Part shown: positions 1 to 7,489 of the stretch, piece by piece | How positions within the stretch are numbered: position 1 is the first letter of the stretch | Layout: each line of letters opens with the position of its first letter | NCBI RefSeq assembly: GCF_022844445.1 | Contig: NZ_JALHLS010000009.1 | Location: 62,001-126,000, forward strand | DNA: 64,000 nt | Reading direction: 5' to 3' | Origin: Hyphomonas sp. | GTDB taxonomy: Bacteria; Pseudomonadota; Alphaproteobacteria; Caulobacterales; Hyphomonadaceae | Made by a program: the position numbers and the translations under genes | Notes under the pieces: model-generated | Told to the model about the DNA's origin: nothing | The model's database searches: none | Seen by the model: only the letters and a program-made list of their open reading frames with translations

Positions 1-908
1 ATCTCGCCACTATGGTCATGTATGCAGCCTATGCCGGCTCTGGCCTTGGCATGCTGGCAGAAGTCTACGGTGAAGTGATGCGGGCCGCCGGCGCGGCCGA
101 TCGGGCTGCAGAAGTGTTGCGCGAGACGCCCGAGATCGCCGCCCCCGCACACCCGAAACCGATGCCGGACGCAGGCAAGGGCGCACTGTCGTTCGAGAAT
201 GTCAGTTTCCAGTATGGCGCCGGTGATGCCTCGGCGCTTGTGGACTTTTCGCTGGACGTCAGGCCCGGCGAGTTCGTCGCCCTTGTGGGGCCCAGCGGCG
301 CGGGAAAGACCACGGTGTTTCGCTTGGCGCTGCGCCTGTTCGATCCGCAAGGCGGCGCAATCCGCCTCGATGGCGTGGCATCCACCGAAGCCGACCCGCG
401 CGACTGGCGCCGCCGTTTCGCTTACGCGCCGCAGGAATCGGCGCTGTTTACCGGCACTGCGGCCGACAATATCCGTTTCGGCCGGGATGATGCAGACAAC
501 GCGATCCTCGAACAGGCTGCGCGCATGGCAGAAGCCATGGGCTTCCTGGACGAGAAGGAAGGCCTCGCCACGCCGCTCGGTCAGAAGGGGCGCAGCCTGT
601 CGGGCGGCCAGCGCCAGCGCATTGCGCTCGCTCGCGCCCTGGTGCGCGATGCGCCCGTGCTGCTGCTGGATGAAGCAACCTCTGCGCTCGATTCCGAAAG
701 CGAAGCCGCCGTGCGCCGTGCCATCGAGAATGCCGCCACCGGCCGTACGACCCTGGTGATTGCGCACCGGCTATCGACGGTGCGCCGGGCAGACCGCATC
801 CTCGTCATGGAACATGGCCGCATCGTCGAGGAGGGCACGCACGATTCGCTCGTCGCCAAGGGCGGACTTTATGCGCGCCTTGCGGAACTTCAGTTCACGG
901 AGCGATAG
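1..908 (+). CDS. ABC exporter, C-terminal part (partial at window edge)
   Basis: The reading frame is open from the left edge (base 3), so the N-terminus and most of the membrane domain lie outside the window. What remains is the end of the transmembrane domain, a linker, and a complete nucleotide-binding domain: Walker A GPSGAGKT near residue 93 of the visible part, signature LSGGQRQR, Walker B VLLLDEATSALD and the H-loop IAHR. This layout (membrane domain fused to one ATPase domain) is that of homodimeric MsbA/HlyB-type exporters, which use ATP to move lipids, drugs or peptides out of the cytoplasm. The substrate cannot be told from the ATPase domain. The gene ends 5 bases from the convergent small membrane gene. 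Confidence 0.92.
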   Translation, partial: LATMVMYAAYAGSGLGMLAEVYGEVMRAAGAADRAAEVLRETPEIAAPAHPKPMPDAGKGALSFENVSFQYGAGDASALVDFSLDVRPGEFVALVGPSGAGKTTVFRLALRLFDPQGGAIRLDGVASTEADPRDWRRRFAYAPQESALFTGTAADNIRFGRDDADNAILEQAARMAEAMGFLDEKEGLATPLGQKGRSLSGGQRQRIALARALVRDAPVLLLDEATSALDSESEAAVRRAIENAATGRTTLVIAHRLSTVRRADRILVMEHGRIVEEGTHDSLVAKGGLYARLAELQFTER

Positions 909-912
909 CGGC

Positions 913-1074
913 CTAATGCTTCCGACGGGCGCGGTCGAAGGCGCCATCGAGCGAGAAGGAAAAGGCCAGCGACAGGATCAGCGGCACCCAGATCGGAAGC
1001 GTGCCGATGCCTGGGGCTTCCACGGCCCGCGCAATATGATCGTCAACACACCACCACAGAAGCCAGAGCCACAT
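913..1074 (-). CDS. 53-aa small membrane protein
   Basis: Starts at the ATG at 1074, which has a strong Shine-Dalgarno (GGAGGTGA) a few bases upstream. Longer starts upstream are possible but lack a site. The product begins with a Trp/Leu-rich stretch (MWLWLLWW) and has one clear membrane segment around residues 26-45 followed by a short basic tail (ARRKH). No family is recognised. It lies between the convergent ABC gene and the monooxygenase gene. Its Shine-Dalgarno is embedded in a 13-bp inverted repeat (see separate entry), so translation may be controlled by RNA structure. The strong ribosome site and the membrane segment support a real gene; function is unknown. Confidence 0.6.
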   Translation of the reverse strand: MWLWLLWWCVDDHIARAVEAPGIGTLPIWVPLILSLAFSFSLDGAFDRARRKH

Positions 1075-1080
1075 AGTCAC

Positions 1081-1118
1081 CTCCATGAAGCAGTGGCCCA
1101 ATGCCCTGCTTCATGGAG
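1081..1118 (-). promoter_or_regulatory. 13-bp inverted repeat covering the Shine-Dalgarno of the 53-aa gene
   Basis: Perfect arms at 1081-1093 and 1106-1118 with a 12-base loop. On the minus-strand transcript the 3' arm ends with GGAG, part of the Shine-Dalgarno of the gene starting at 1074. No T-run follows the hairpin, so it does not look like a terminator; sequestration of the ribosome site is the simplest reading. Confidence 0.6.
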
Positions 1119-1149
1119 ATAAGAATGCGGCGCTGCTTCGCAAGCTGCT

Positions 1150-2661
1150 CTATTCGGCGGCCTGCAAAGCCGGCTGCGATCCGGCTTTTGCTGCCGCCGT
1201 GTTGAACTGCATCACGCCGTCTTCGATCGGCAGCTCACGCAGGTTCTTGCGGTCGGTAAAGTAGTTCTGGTGCAGCTTCCACGGCGCCTCGGTATGCTGG
1301 CGCGGGAACTGGTCCATAACCCGCTGGAAGTAGCCAGACGAGAAGTCCACAAACGGTTCGGTCTCATTCGGAAAGTGGGCGAGGTAGGGCATTGCGGAGG
1401 TCGCGCCCTTCTCGTCCATCAAGTTCAGGAGACGGCAGACGTATTCGCTCGTCAGGTCGGCCTTAAGCGTCCAGGACGCGTTCGTGTAGCCGAAGGTGAC
1501 GGCCAGGTTCGGCACGTTCGATAGCATTACGCCCTTGTAGTTGAGCAGCTTGCCCGGATCGACCTTGGCCCCGTCGATGGAGACGTTGACGCCGTTCATG
1601 AAGATCAGGTTCAGGCCGGTCGCCGTGACGATGATGTCAGCCTCCAGCGTCTTGCCGGATTTCAGCAGGATGCCGGTCTCGGTGAACCGCTCGATATGGT
1701 CGGTCTCGACGCTCGCCTTGCCGGATTTGAGCGCGTTGAAAAGATCCGAGTCCGGAACAAGGCAGAGACGCTGTTCCCATGGATTGTAGACCGGGTTGAA
1801 GTGTTTATCGACGTCGAAATCAGGTCCGAGTTCCTCGCGCACCATGCCGATCAGGCGGTCGCGCGCCTTCTGCGGATTTTTACGGGTCTGCCCGAAGAAG
1901 AATTGCTGGAACAGGACGTTCCGCCAGCGGATGATATTGTATGCCCATTGGGCGGGAAGGATTTTGCGCAGGAAGTTTGCGGCGCCGTCCACGGCGGGGC
2001 GCGAGACCACATAGGTCGGCGAGCGCTGCAGCATCGTGACATGCGCAGCTTTGTCCGACATCGCGGGGACCAGCGTCATGGCGGTTGCGCCCGAGCCGAT
2101 CACGACAACCTTCTTGCCGGTATAGTCGAGATCTTCCGGCCAGTGCTGCGGATGGACCATTTTGCCCTTGAAGGCCTGTTCGTTCGGGAAATCAGGGCGG
2201 TAGCCCTGATCGTACCGGTAATAGCCGCCGCACATGAAGAGGAAGCGCGCGGTCGTCTGGCTGCGCTCGCCAGTCTTCACGTTCTCGCTGGTCACGTGCC
2301 AGACCTGTTCGGCGTTCGACCAGTTGGCAGCAACGATCTTCGTGTTGAAGCGGATATGCTGGCGTACGCCGTACTCGTCGGCCGTCTCATTGACATACTT
2401 GCGGATCGACGGGCCATCGGCGATGGCCTTAGCCTCAGTCCAGGGTTTGAAGTCAAAACCCAGCGTATGCATGTCGGAGTCTGACCGGATGCCTGGGTAC
2501 CGGAAAAGGTCCCATGTTCCGCCAATGGCGTCACGGCCTTCGTAGATACGGTAGGACTTTCCGGGGCTCAGCTTCTTGAGATGCACGGCAGCGCCGATGC
2601 CCGATAGGCCCGCGCCGATGATGAGAACGTCGATATCTGATTTTGTCATGGCGCGGTTCAT
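1150..2661 (-). CDS. Flavin-containing monooxygenase, Baeyer-Villiger type
   Basis: 503 residues with two Rossmann dinucleotide motifs: GAGLSG at about 16-21 for FAD and GSGATA at about 189-194 for NADPH. Between them, at about 164-175, is FKGKMVHPQHWP, matching the Baeyer-Villiger fingerprint FxGxxxHxxxW; GGTW at 47-50 is also typical. Such enzymes insert oxygen next to a ketone or oxidise heteroatoms using NADPH and O2; the substrate cannot be read from sequence. The start is uncertain: ATGs at 2661 and 2649 and a TTG at 2685 are all in frame and none has a good ribosome site. The ATG at 2661 sits in the loop of a small hairpin. A terminator lies just upstream, so the gene is probably not simply co-transcribed with the phosphatase gene. 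Confidence 0.88.
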   Translation of the reverse strand: MNRAMTKSDIDVLIIGAGLSGIGAAVHLKKLSPGKSYRIYEGRDAIGGTWDLFRYPGIRSDSDMHTLGFDFKPWTEAKAIADGPSIRKYVNETADEYGVRQHIRFNTKIVAANWSNAEQVWHVTSENVKTGERSQTTARFLFMCGGYYRYDQGYRPDFPNEQAFKGKMVHPQHWPEDLDYTGKKVVVIGSGATAMTLVPAMSDKAAHVTMLQRSPTYVVSRPAVDGAANFLRKILPAQWAYNIIRWRNVLFQQFFFGQTRKNPQKARDRLIGMVREELGPDFDVDKHFNPVYNPWEQRLCLVPDSDLFNALKSGKASVETDHIERFTETGILLKSGKTLEADIIVTATGLNLIFMNGVNVSIDGAKVDPGKLLNYKGVMLSNVPNLAVTFGYTNASWTLKADLTSEYVCRLLNLMDEKGATSAMPYLAHFPNETEPFVDFSSGYFQRVMDQFPRQHTEAPWKLHQNYFTDRKNLRELPIEDGVMQFNTAAAKAGSQPALQAAE

Positions 2662-2690
2662 ACCGCGATTTTTTGCGCTTGGCAAAAAAT
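2652..2690 (-). promoter_or_regulatory. Two hairpins over the monooxygenase start
   Basis: First inverted repeat: arms 2652-2657 and 2662-2667 (6 bp) with the candidate ATG (2659-2661) in the loop. Second: arms 2668-2676 and 2682-2690 (9 bp, A/T-rich). Together with the terminator stem at 2691-2708 they fill the whole 40-base intergenic space. They could be an attenuator or operator for the monooxygenase gene. Confidence 0.45.
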
Positions 2691-2708
2691 CCTGACGGGG
2701 GCGTCAGG
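2684..2708 (-). terminator. Rho-independent terminator after the inositol-phosphatase gene
   Basis: On the minus strand a 7-bp stem (arms 2702-2708 and 2691-2697, loop of four C) is followed directly by ATTTTTT. The stem overlaps the stop codon of the upstream gene. Confidence 0.65.
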
Positions 2709-3528
2709 TTATATTGGCCTGGCGTCCGAAGGCCCCGGCGAGGCGCAATTGTTCACGCACCAGCGGCACAATGTCTTCATTGCCCGCCAGGATCGAGCCC
2801 GTCGACATGACGTTCCCGCCGTCGATCTCTGAGACGAGTCCGCCGGCCTCGCGCACCAGCACGATGCCGGCTGCAATGTCCCAGGATTTCAGGTTGCGCT
2901 CCCAGAAGCCGTCAAACCGGCCTGCGGCGACCCAGGCCAGGTCAAGCGCGGCTGAGCCAAAGCGGCGGATGCCGGCGCAAGCGGGCGTCATGGCCAGCAT
3001 TTCGCGCGCAAAGGCTGTGTGCGCCTCTTCGGCCTTGCCATGCCAGGGCGTGCCCGTGGCAATGACGGAGTCCGACAGTTTCTTGCGGGCGGCCACCCGC
3101 AGCTTGCGCTGTTCCAGCCAGGCGCCTCGGCCGGTTTCAGCCCAGAAAATCTCGTTCTTGGCGACGTCGAACACGACGCCGGTCAGGAGCTGCCCGTCGC
3201 GCTCGAGTGCAATCGAGACCGAATAGTGCGGCTGGCCGTGCAGGAAGTTCAGCGTGCCGTCGAGAGGGTCGACGATGAAACGGTTGGACTTGTCGGTGCC
3301 CTCGACGATCCCGCGCTCCTCCATGACGAAGCCATAGCCGGGGCGGGCCTTCATCAGGTGCGTGTAGATCATCTCCTCGGCGCGCGTGTCGGCGTTAGAG
3401 ACAAAGTCGGCCGGGCCCTTCCGCGAAACCTGGAGGTTTTCGACCTCGCCGAAATCACGCGCAAGGCTGCGCCCAGCGGCGCGGGCGGCGGCGATCATGA
3501 CGGCGCCAACGGGGGAGGGTTTTGACAT
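2704..3528 (-). CDS. Inositol monophosphatase family protein
   Basis: 274 residues. The metal-site motifs of the family are present: EE at 70-71, DPLDGTLNF at 87-95 and WDIAAG at about 217. The family (SuhB/IMPase) uses Mg2+ to hydrolyse inositol-1-phosphate and related phosphomonoesters; SuhB in Escherichia coli also takes part in rRNA antitermination. Length and motif spacing are normal, so an active cytoplasmic phosphatase is expected, but the true substrate in this organism is open. It lies 78 bases downstream of thiE on the same strand and ends in a terminator hairpin. Confidence 0.9.
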   Translation of the reverse strand: MSKPSPVGAVMIAAARAAGRSLARDFGEVENLQVSRKGPADFVSNADTRAEEMIYTHLMKARPGYGFVMEERGIVEGTDKSNRFIVDPLDGTLNFLHGQPHYSVSIALERDGQLLTGVVFDVAKNEIFWAETGRGAWLEQRKLRVAARKKLSDSVIATGTPWHGKAEEAHTAFAREMLAMTPACAGIRRFGSAALDLAWVAAGRFDGFWERNLKSWDIAAGIVLVREAGGLVSEIDGGNVMSTGSILAGNEDIVPLVREQLRLAGAFGRQANIT

Positions 3529-3606
3529 GAGAAATAGCTCTTGCGCGCTTTTTGGGCGGAGGCGGGGGCGTAATCCCTTGTGCTCGCAGGGTCAAGGCGC
3601 TGAGAG

Positions 3607-4278
3607 TTAACGGGGCTCCAGGTCGTCCAGCAGGTCGTTGAAGGCTTTCACGGCGGCCGCCGGTCCGTCCGGATGGTTCCAGACCCCGCCAGAGACGGCG
3701 ATGAAGTCTGCTCCGGCCGTCACCAGCGGCGCAGCGTTGGCTACGGTGATGCCGCCGATCGCGACACACGGGATCACCATCGCGGCCTGCCAGATCTGCA
3801 GCAGTTCCAGTTCCGCCGGCAGGGTGCCTTCCTTTGTCTGGGTCGGATAAAAGGCGCCGAAGGCGACATAGTCTGCACCCTCCTCACCGGCCTGCATTGC
3901 CTTGTGATAGCTGTTCTTCGCGGTGGCACCGACAATCGCGTCAGGCCCGAGAAGGCTGCGCGCGGCCTTCACCGGCATGTCATCCCAGCCGACATGCACA
4001 CCGTCGGCGCCTAGTTCCCTGGCCAGATCAGGGGAATCGTTGACCAGGACAGCGACACCCGCCTCCTGCGCGAGGCCGGTGACCGCGCGGCCAAGCTCGC
4101 GCGTTGCCTGGATATCTATCAGGCCATCCGCGCCCTTGAGACGAAGCTGCAGCGAAGCCACGTCGCCGGCGCCGAGCGCGGCGTCCAGCGTTTTTGCAAA
4201 GGCGACCTTATCGGCCACCTGCGGCGGGGTGATCAGGTAAAGGCGGGTGCGCGGGCGGGGTGGAGGGGGTGTGCTCAT
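3607..4278 (-). CDS. thiE: Thiamine phosphate synthase family
   Basis: 223 residues with the ThiE/TenI TIM-barrel layout: LYLITPP at 13-19, QLRLKG at 44-49, ADGVHVG at 91-97, GADYVAFG at 134-141 followed by YPTQTKEG, and VAIGGI with GADFIAV near the C-terminus. ThiE joins HMP-pyrophosphate with thiazole phosphate to give thiamine phosphate. The usual VHLGQ is here VHVGW, so a diverged ThiE or TenI-like paralogue is possible; the retained PTxTK loop, which binds phosphate, favours ThiE. No TPP riboswitch is visible upstream. It is divergent from the DUF2798 gene. Confidence 0.8.
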   Translation of the reverse strand: MSTPPPPRPRTRLYLITPPQVADKVAFAKTLDAALGAGDVASLQLRLKGADGLIDIQATRELGRAVTGLAQEAGVAVLVNDSPDLARELGADGVHVGWDDMPVKAARSLLGPDAIVGATAKNSYHKAMQAGEEGADYVAFGAFYPTQTKEGTLPAELELLQIWQAAMVIPCVAIGGITVANAAPLVTAGADFIAVSGGVWNHPDGPAAAVKAFNDLLDDLEPR

Positions 4279-4328
4279 GGGCGCTGCCTCTGAGGCGGAG
4301 GGCGCCGGAAGTCAACGCCGCACACATC

Positions 4329-4363
4329 TTGGAAACATCAATCGAAAGTTCTATAACAGAACT
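4329..4363 (+). promoter_or_regulatory. Sigma-70-like promoter with overlapping palindrome
   Basis: TTGGAA at 4329-4334 and TATAAC at 4352-4357 are separated by exactly 17 bases, a good housekeeping promoter for the gene at 4387. The -10 box lies inside a palindrome with 6-bp perfect arms (4347-4352 and 4358-4363) around a 5-base centre, the shape of a repressor operator. Confidence 0.6.
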
Positions 4364-4386
4364 CAAAGAGCGATCGGATCTGACCC

Positions 4387-4659
4387 ATGTCGAAGAAGTT
4401 GCCCGTCCGGGTATTCCAGCCTGTCTTCGGATTGTTCATGGCAACCTTCATGAGCTTCCTCATGTCAGGAGCCATCACGGCGCTGAACATCGGTTTTCCG
4501 GCAGACTTCGTCGGCCGGTGGATGCATTCCTGGGGACTCGCCTTTGTGCTCGCCTATCCGGCGATCCTGATCGTCGGTCCGATCGCCAGGCGCCTTGCCT
4601 TGCAGTTCGTGGAATCGCCCTTCGCCGCGCCTGCACCGCAGGCTAGCCGGCCGGTTTGA
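4387..4659 (+). CDS. DUF2798 family membrane protein
   Basis: 90 residues with two predicted membrane helices, at about 10-35 (FGLFMATFMSFLMSGAIT) and 50-68 (LAFVLAYPAILIVGPIA). The PVFGLFMATFMS and WAYPA/LAYPAILIVGP patterns are typical of the DUF2798 family of small inner-membrane proteins of unknown function. The C-terminus is short and Pro/Ala-rich. It has its own well-formed promoter with an overlapping palindrome, so it may be controlled by a repressor encoded elsewhere. Its 3' end overlaps the convergent DUF1272 gene by 17 bases. Confidence 0.85.
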   Translation: MSKKLPVRVFQPVFGLFMATFMSFLMSGAITALNIGFPADFVGRWMHSWGLAFVLAYPAILIVGPIARRLALQFVESPFAAPAPQASRPV

Positions 4660-4876
4660 AGATCCGCTTCGTGCTGGCGGGGTTCTTTGCCAGCGCTGCG
4701 CCGCGCCGCATTGGGCGGGGCTCCAGGTCGCCCTTGCAGTTCGGGCACACACCGTCCAGCGGGCCGTCCATACAGTCATCACAGAATGTGCATTCGAACG
4801 AACAGATGAACGCACCCGGCTCGTCGGCCGGAAGATCGCAGTCACAGCGTTCGCAATTGGGACGCATCTCGAGCAT
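4643..4876 (-). CDS. DUF1272 family zinc-binding protein
   Basis: 77 residues rich in paired cysteines: CERCDCDLP at about 8-16, CSFECTFCDDC at about 25-35 and CPNCKGDL at about 44-51, followed by a basic tail. This matches DUF1272, a family of small proteins that probably bind zinc; the molecular role is not known. The start at 4876 follows a purine-rich stretch (GGAGTGATCC) that can serve as ribosome site. It is followed on the same strand by another small zinc-ribbon protein gene upstream at 4915-5214, with about 40 bases between them, so the two may be co-transcribed. Confidence 0.85.
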   Translation of the reverse strand: MLEMRPNCERCDCDLPADEPGAFICSFECTFCDDCMDGPLDGVCPNCKGDLEPRPMRRGAALAKNPASTKRIFKPAG

Positions 4877-4914
4877 GGATCACTCCTTCCAGCGCCCGCG
4901 GCCTAGCGCAACTC

Positions 4915-5214
4915 TCAGAAGTCGAACAGGTCGCTCAGGAAGCTTTCGCGCCGGCGCTTGCCCTTCTTGTACTTCCAGTCGTCGTCATCATCGTGACGGT
5001 CCCGGAAGCGGCCCTCGTCGCGGAAATGCTCTGGCGGGTGAGCTTCCGGATGCGGGGCAGGGGCAGGGGCCGGCAGTACGCTCGCCGACCGGTCGATAAT
5101 CTTGTCGAGTTCGCCCCGGTCCAGCCAGACGCCCCGGCATTTCGGGCAATAATCGATCTCGACGCCGGAGCGGTCCGCCATGATCAGGGTTTCACCATCG
5201 GCAGGACATTTCAT
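4915..5214 (-). CDS. TFIIB-type zinc-ribbon protein
   Basis: 99 residues. The N-terminal half carries one zinc ribbon, MKCPADGE at 1-8 and YCPKCRGVWLDRGELDKI at about 22-39, the pattern of the zf-TFIIB family. The C-terminal half is low complexity: a Pro/Ala/His stretch, then a run of Asp and a Lys/Arg cluster, ending in hydrophobic residues. The ATG at 5214 is preferred over a TTG seven codons upstream because GGAG lies about 9 bases before it. Members are small cytoplasmic proteins of unknown function. A bidirectional terminator lies just upstream at 5237-5265. Confidence 0.8.
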   Translation of the reverse strand: MKCPADGETLIMADRSGVEIDYCPKCRGVWLDRGELDKIIDRSASVLPAPAPAPHPEAHPPEHFRDEGRFRDRHDDDDDWKYKKGKRRRESFLSDLFDF

Positions 5215-5236
5215 TGGCGGATGCTCCGGAAGCAAT

Positions 5237-5265
5237 AAAGGCGCAGCCCTAGCGCTGCGCCTTTT
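5237..5265. terminator. Bidirectional terminator hairpin
   Basis: 11-bp perfect stem (5237-5247 with 5254-5264) and a 6-base loop; A-run on one side and T-run on the other. It most likely ends the minus-strand peptidase transcript and insulates the zinc-ribbon gene. Confidence 0.7.
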
Positions 5266-5312
5266 CAGATGGGTTGCCAGGCTCTGCCCGCAAGAGGCAA
5301 AATGTCCCTTCT

Positions 5313-7394
5313 CTATTGGCTTTTCGCCGCGTCGATGAGCTTCTGCTCATACGCCTGCGGCGACCAATCACGGCCCAGGAAATCCCTGACCAGTTCGGCA
5401 GCCGGCTTGTTCGAGCCTTTCGACAGAACGAGGTCTCGGTAGCGCAGCGCGGTTTCCTTGTCACGCAGGCCATTCTTCTGGAATTCGGTGAACAGGTCTG
5501 TCGAGATCGCAAGCGACCATTGGTAGGTATAGTAGATCGCCGAATAACCATCGAGATGGCCGAAGCTGGCATAGGAATGGGTGTCCGCCAGCCGCTCGAA
5601 GGGGCTGAGCGCGGCGGCGCGTTCTTCCCAGATTGCGCCGAAGTCAACCTCAGCCGGCGGACGATTGTAGTAGTTCAGCGAAACACCGGCGAGTACCAGC
5701 TGGCGCAGCGTGTTCACGCCGGTGCCGAACTTACGCGCGGCGTTCATTTTTCCGACAAGTTCGCGCGGGATCGTTTCGCCTTTGGCGTTTGTGGCAAAGG
5801 TAGCCAGCGTGTCGTAGTCCCAGACCCAGTTCTCCAGCATTTGCGACGGGGCTTCGATGAAGTCCCATTCGAGGCCGCCCATGTGCAGGGACGCAAATTC
5901 CGGATTGCCGGAGACCATCATGTGGATGAGATGACCGAACTCGTGGAGGAAGGTCTCTACCTCTCGGTGTTCCATCAGGCCGGTCGTATGGTCCCCGGCC
6001 GGGAAATTGCAGATGAGAGACGCCACCGGCACGCCCTCACGCGTCGGGCCCACGCGGATCGGAAAGGCTGCGGCGTGCTGGAACTTGCCCTCGCGCGGAT
6101 GCATGTCGAGGAAGAAGCGGCCAACCAGCGCGCCATCCTTGTACATCTCGTGCGCCGTGACGCTCTCATGCCAGATAGGCGCATCTGCCCAGTCCCGGAT
6201 CTCGATCTCGAACAGGTCTTCCATCATCGAGAAGATCCCGGAACGGACATTATTGTAGGCGAAGTACTGGCGCACTTCCTGTGCATTGAGCGCGTAGTCC
6301 GACACGCGGATCTGTTCGGAAAGGTAGCGGCTGCTCCATTCACCCACGCTTGTGGCGGCGGGGTTCATTTGCTTCTGCTTCTCGAGAAGACGGCTGTACT
6401 CGATGCGGGCCGCTTCACGGCCCGCGGCTTCGACTTTGGACAGGAAGGCGGCGGCCGCCTCCGGCGAGCCGGTCATCTTGTCTTCGGTGATATAGGCGGC
6501 CCAGTTCGGATAACCGAGCGTCTGTGCGAGTTCGTAGCGCTTCTCCAGCAGGCGGCGCAGCGGCGCCTCGTTCTCCGGCCAGGCGCGGTTGGCGGAGACT
6601 TCCATCAGGCGCTTGCGAAGGCTTTCATTGGGCGAATAGCTGAAGATCGGCCCCATGTCCGGTGTATCGGTTGTGATCGTGATCTTGCCGTCCTCGCCCG
6701 GCGGGTGCGCGTCGATATAATCCTGCGGCAGGCCTTCCAGTTCGGCGGCAGACTCGAGTTTGATTGAACCCTGGATTTCCCGGAGGTTTCGGTTGAACTC
6801 GAGGCTGATCTCCGAAAGCTCGGTGTTCAGCGCACGGACCTTGTTGCGTGTCGCCTCATCCTTGTCGACACCGCTGCGGCGGTAGTCGCGGAGGTTGCGC
6901 TTCAGAACGGTGGCTTCGCTTTCGCTCAGACCAGCCGGATCAATCGACACCAGCCGGTCATAGATCGGACGCGACAAGGAGATGTTGCTGAACACGTCTG
7001 AGAATTTCCGGATGCACTCTTCGCCCGATTTGCGGATCGCCGGATCAGGGTTGGTCTCTGAGACGATACTGGCCTCTCCGCTGCCGATAGAAACGCCCAC
7101 AGCCGTCAGAGTGTCGAGATAGACGAGATCGGCTGCGCTCGCGGGGCTGGTCCGGGTCTCGAGCGTCCCAATCATGTCATTGACCAGCGAAATCGCGCTG
7201 TCGCAGCGGGTTGCGAACACCTCGGCGCTGGCGGGCGCCACGCCGAGTTCGGCCAGCATGGCGCTGGCGCGTGACTCAAGGCTCGGCGCCGCGACCAGCG
7301 TTGCACGATCGGTCGCCGTAACCGGGGTGGTGCAGGCCGAAGCCGTGAACAGTGCGAGCGCGGACGCCGCTGAGGCGATGCGGTGCAGTTTCAT
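5313..7394 (-). CDS. M3 family metallopeptidase, secreted lipoprotein-like
   Basis: 693 residues. An N-terminal signal (MKLHRIASAASALALF) leads to a cysteine at residue 21 in a weak lipobox (ASAC), so the protein is probably exported and perhaps lipid-anchored. The zinc site HEFGH is at about 483-487, followed by the M3 pattern GGLEWDFIEAPSQ with the third zinc ligand, as in thimet oligopeptidase and dipeptidyl carboxypeptidase Dcp. The length fits Dcp/oligopeptidase A. It should cleave short peptides in the periplasm. The start at 7394 has AGAGGG six bases upstream; the longer frame upstream has no ribosome site. It lies downstream of fba but behind a terminator. Confidence 0.92.
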   Translation of the reverse strand: MKLHRIASAASALALFTASACTTPVTATDRATLVAAPSLESRASAMLAELGVAPASAEVFATRCDSAISLVNDMIGTLETRTSPASAADLVYLDTLTAVGVSIGSGEASIVSETNPDPAIRKSGEECIRKFSDVFSNISLSRPIYDRLVSIDPAGLSESEATVLKRNLRDYRRSGVDKDEATRNKVRALNTELSEISLEFNRNLREIQGSIKLESAAELEGLPQDYIDAHPPGEDGKITITTDTPDMGPIFSYSPNESLRKRLMEVSANRAWPENEAPLRRLLEKRYELAQTLGYPNWAAYITEDKMTGSPEAAAAFLSKVEAAGREAARIEYSRLLEKQKQMNPAATSVGEWSSRYLSEQIRVSDYALNAQEVRQYFAYNNVRSGIFSMMEDLFEIEIRDWADAPIWHESVTAHEMYKDGALVGRFFLDMHPREGKFQHAAAFPIRVGPTREGVPVASLICNFPAGDHTTGLMEHREVETFLHEFGHLIHMMVSGNPEFASLHMGGLEWDFIEAPSQMLENWVWDYDTLATFATNAKGETIPRELVGKMNAARKFGTGVNTLRQLVLAGVSLNYYNRPPAEVDFGAIWEERAAALSPFERLADTHSYASFGHLDGYSAIYYTYQWSLAISTDLFTEFQKNGLRDKETALRYRDLVLSKGSNKPAAELVRDFLGRDWSPQAYEQKLIDAAKSQ

Positions 7395-7420
7395 GGAGAA
7401 CCCTCTGGATTGAACGCGAA

Positions 7421-7450
7421 CGAAAATGCCCGCCATCGGAATGGCGGGCA
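7421..7450 (-). terminator. Rho-independent terminator after fba
   Basis: On the minus strand a 10-bp perfect stem (7441-7450 with 7427-7436, 4-base loop) is followed by TTTT. It sits in the 95-base gap between the aldolase and peptidase genes. Confidence 0.75.
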
Positions 7451-7489
7451 CTATGGCTTTTGGATTGCCGGTTCGTCCAGAGAGAAGTC

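Noticed and set aside
4347-4363. Possible LexA (SOS) site before the DUF2798 gene
   Set aside because: Alphaproteobacterial LexA sites are direct repeats GTTC-N7-GTTC; this is an inverted GTTC-N7-GAAC, so a different regulator is more likely.
4279-4386. TPP riboswitch before thiE
   Set aside because: A CTGAG word is present by chance, but the paired conserved TPP-aptamer segments are absent and it is on the wrong strand.
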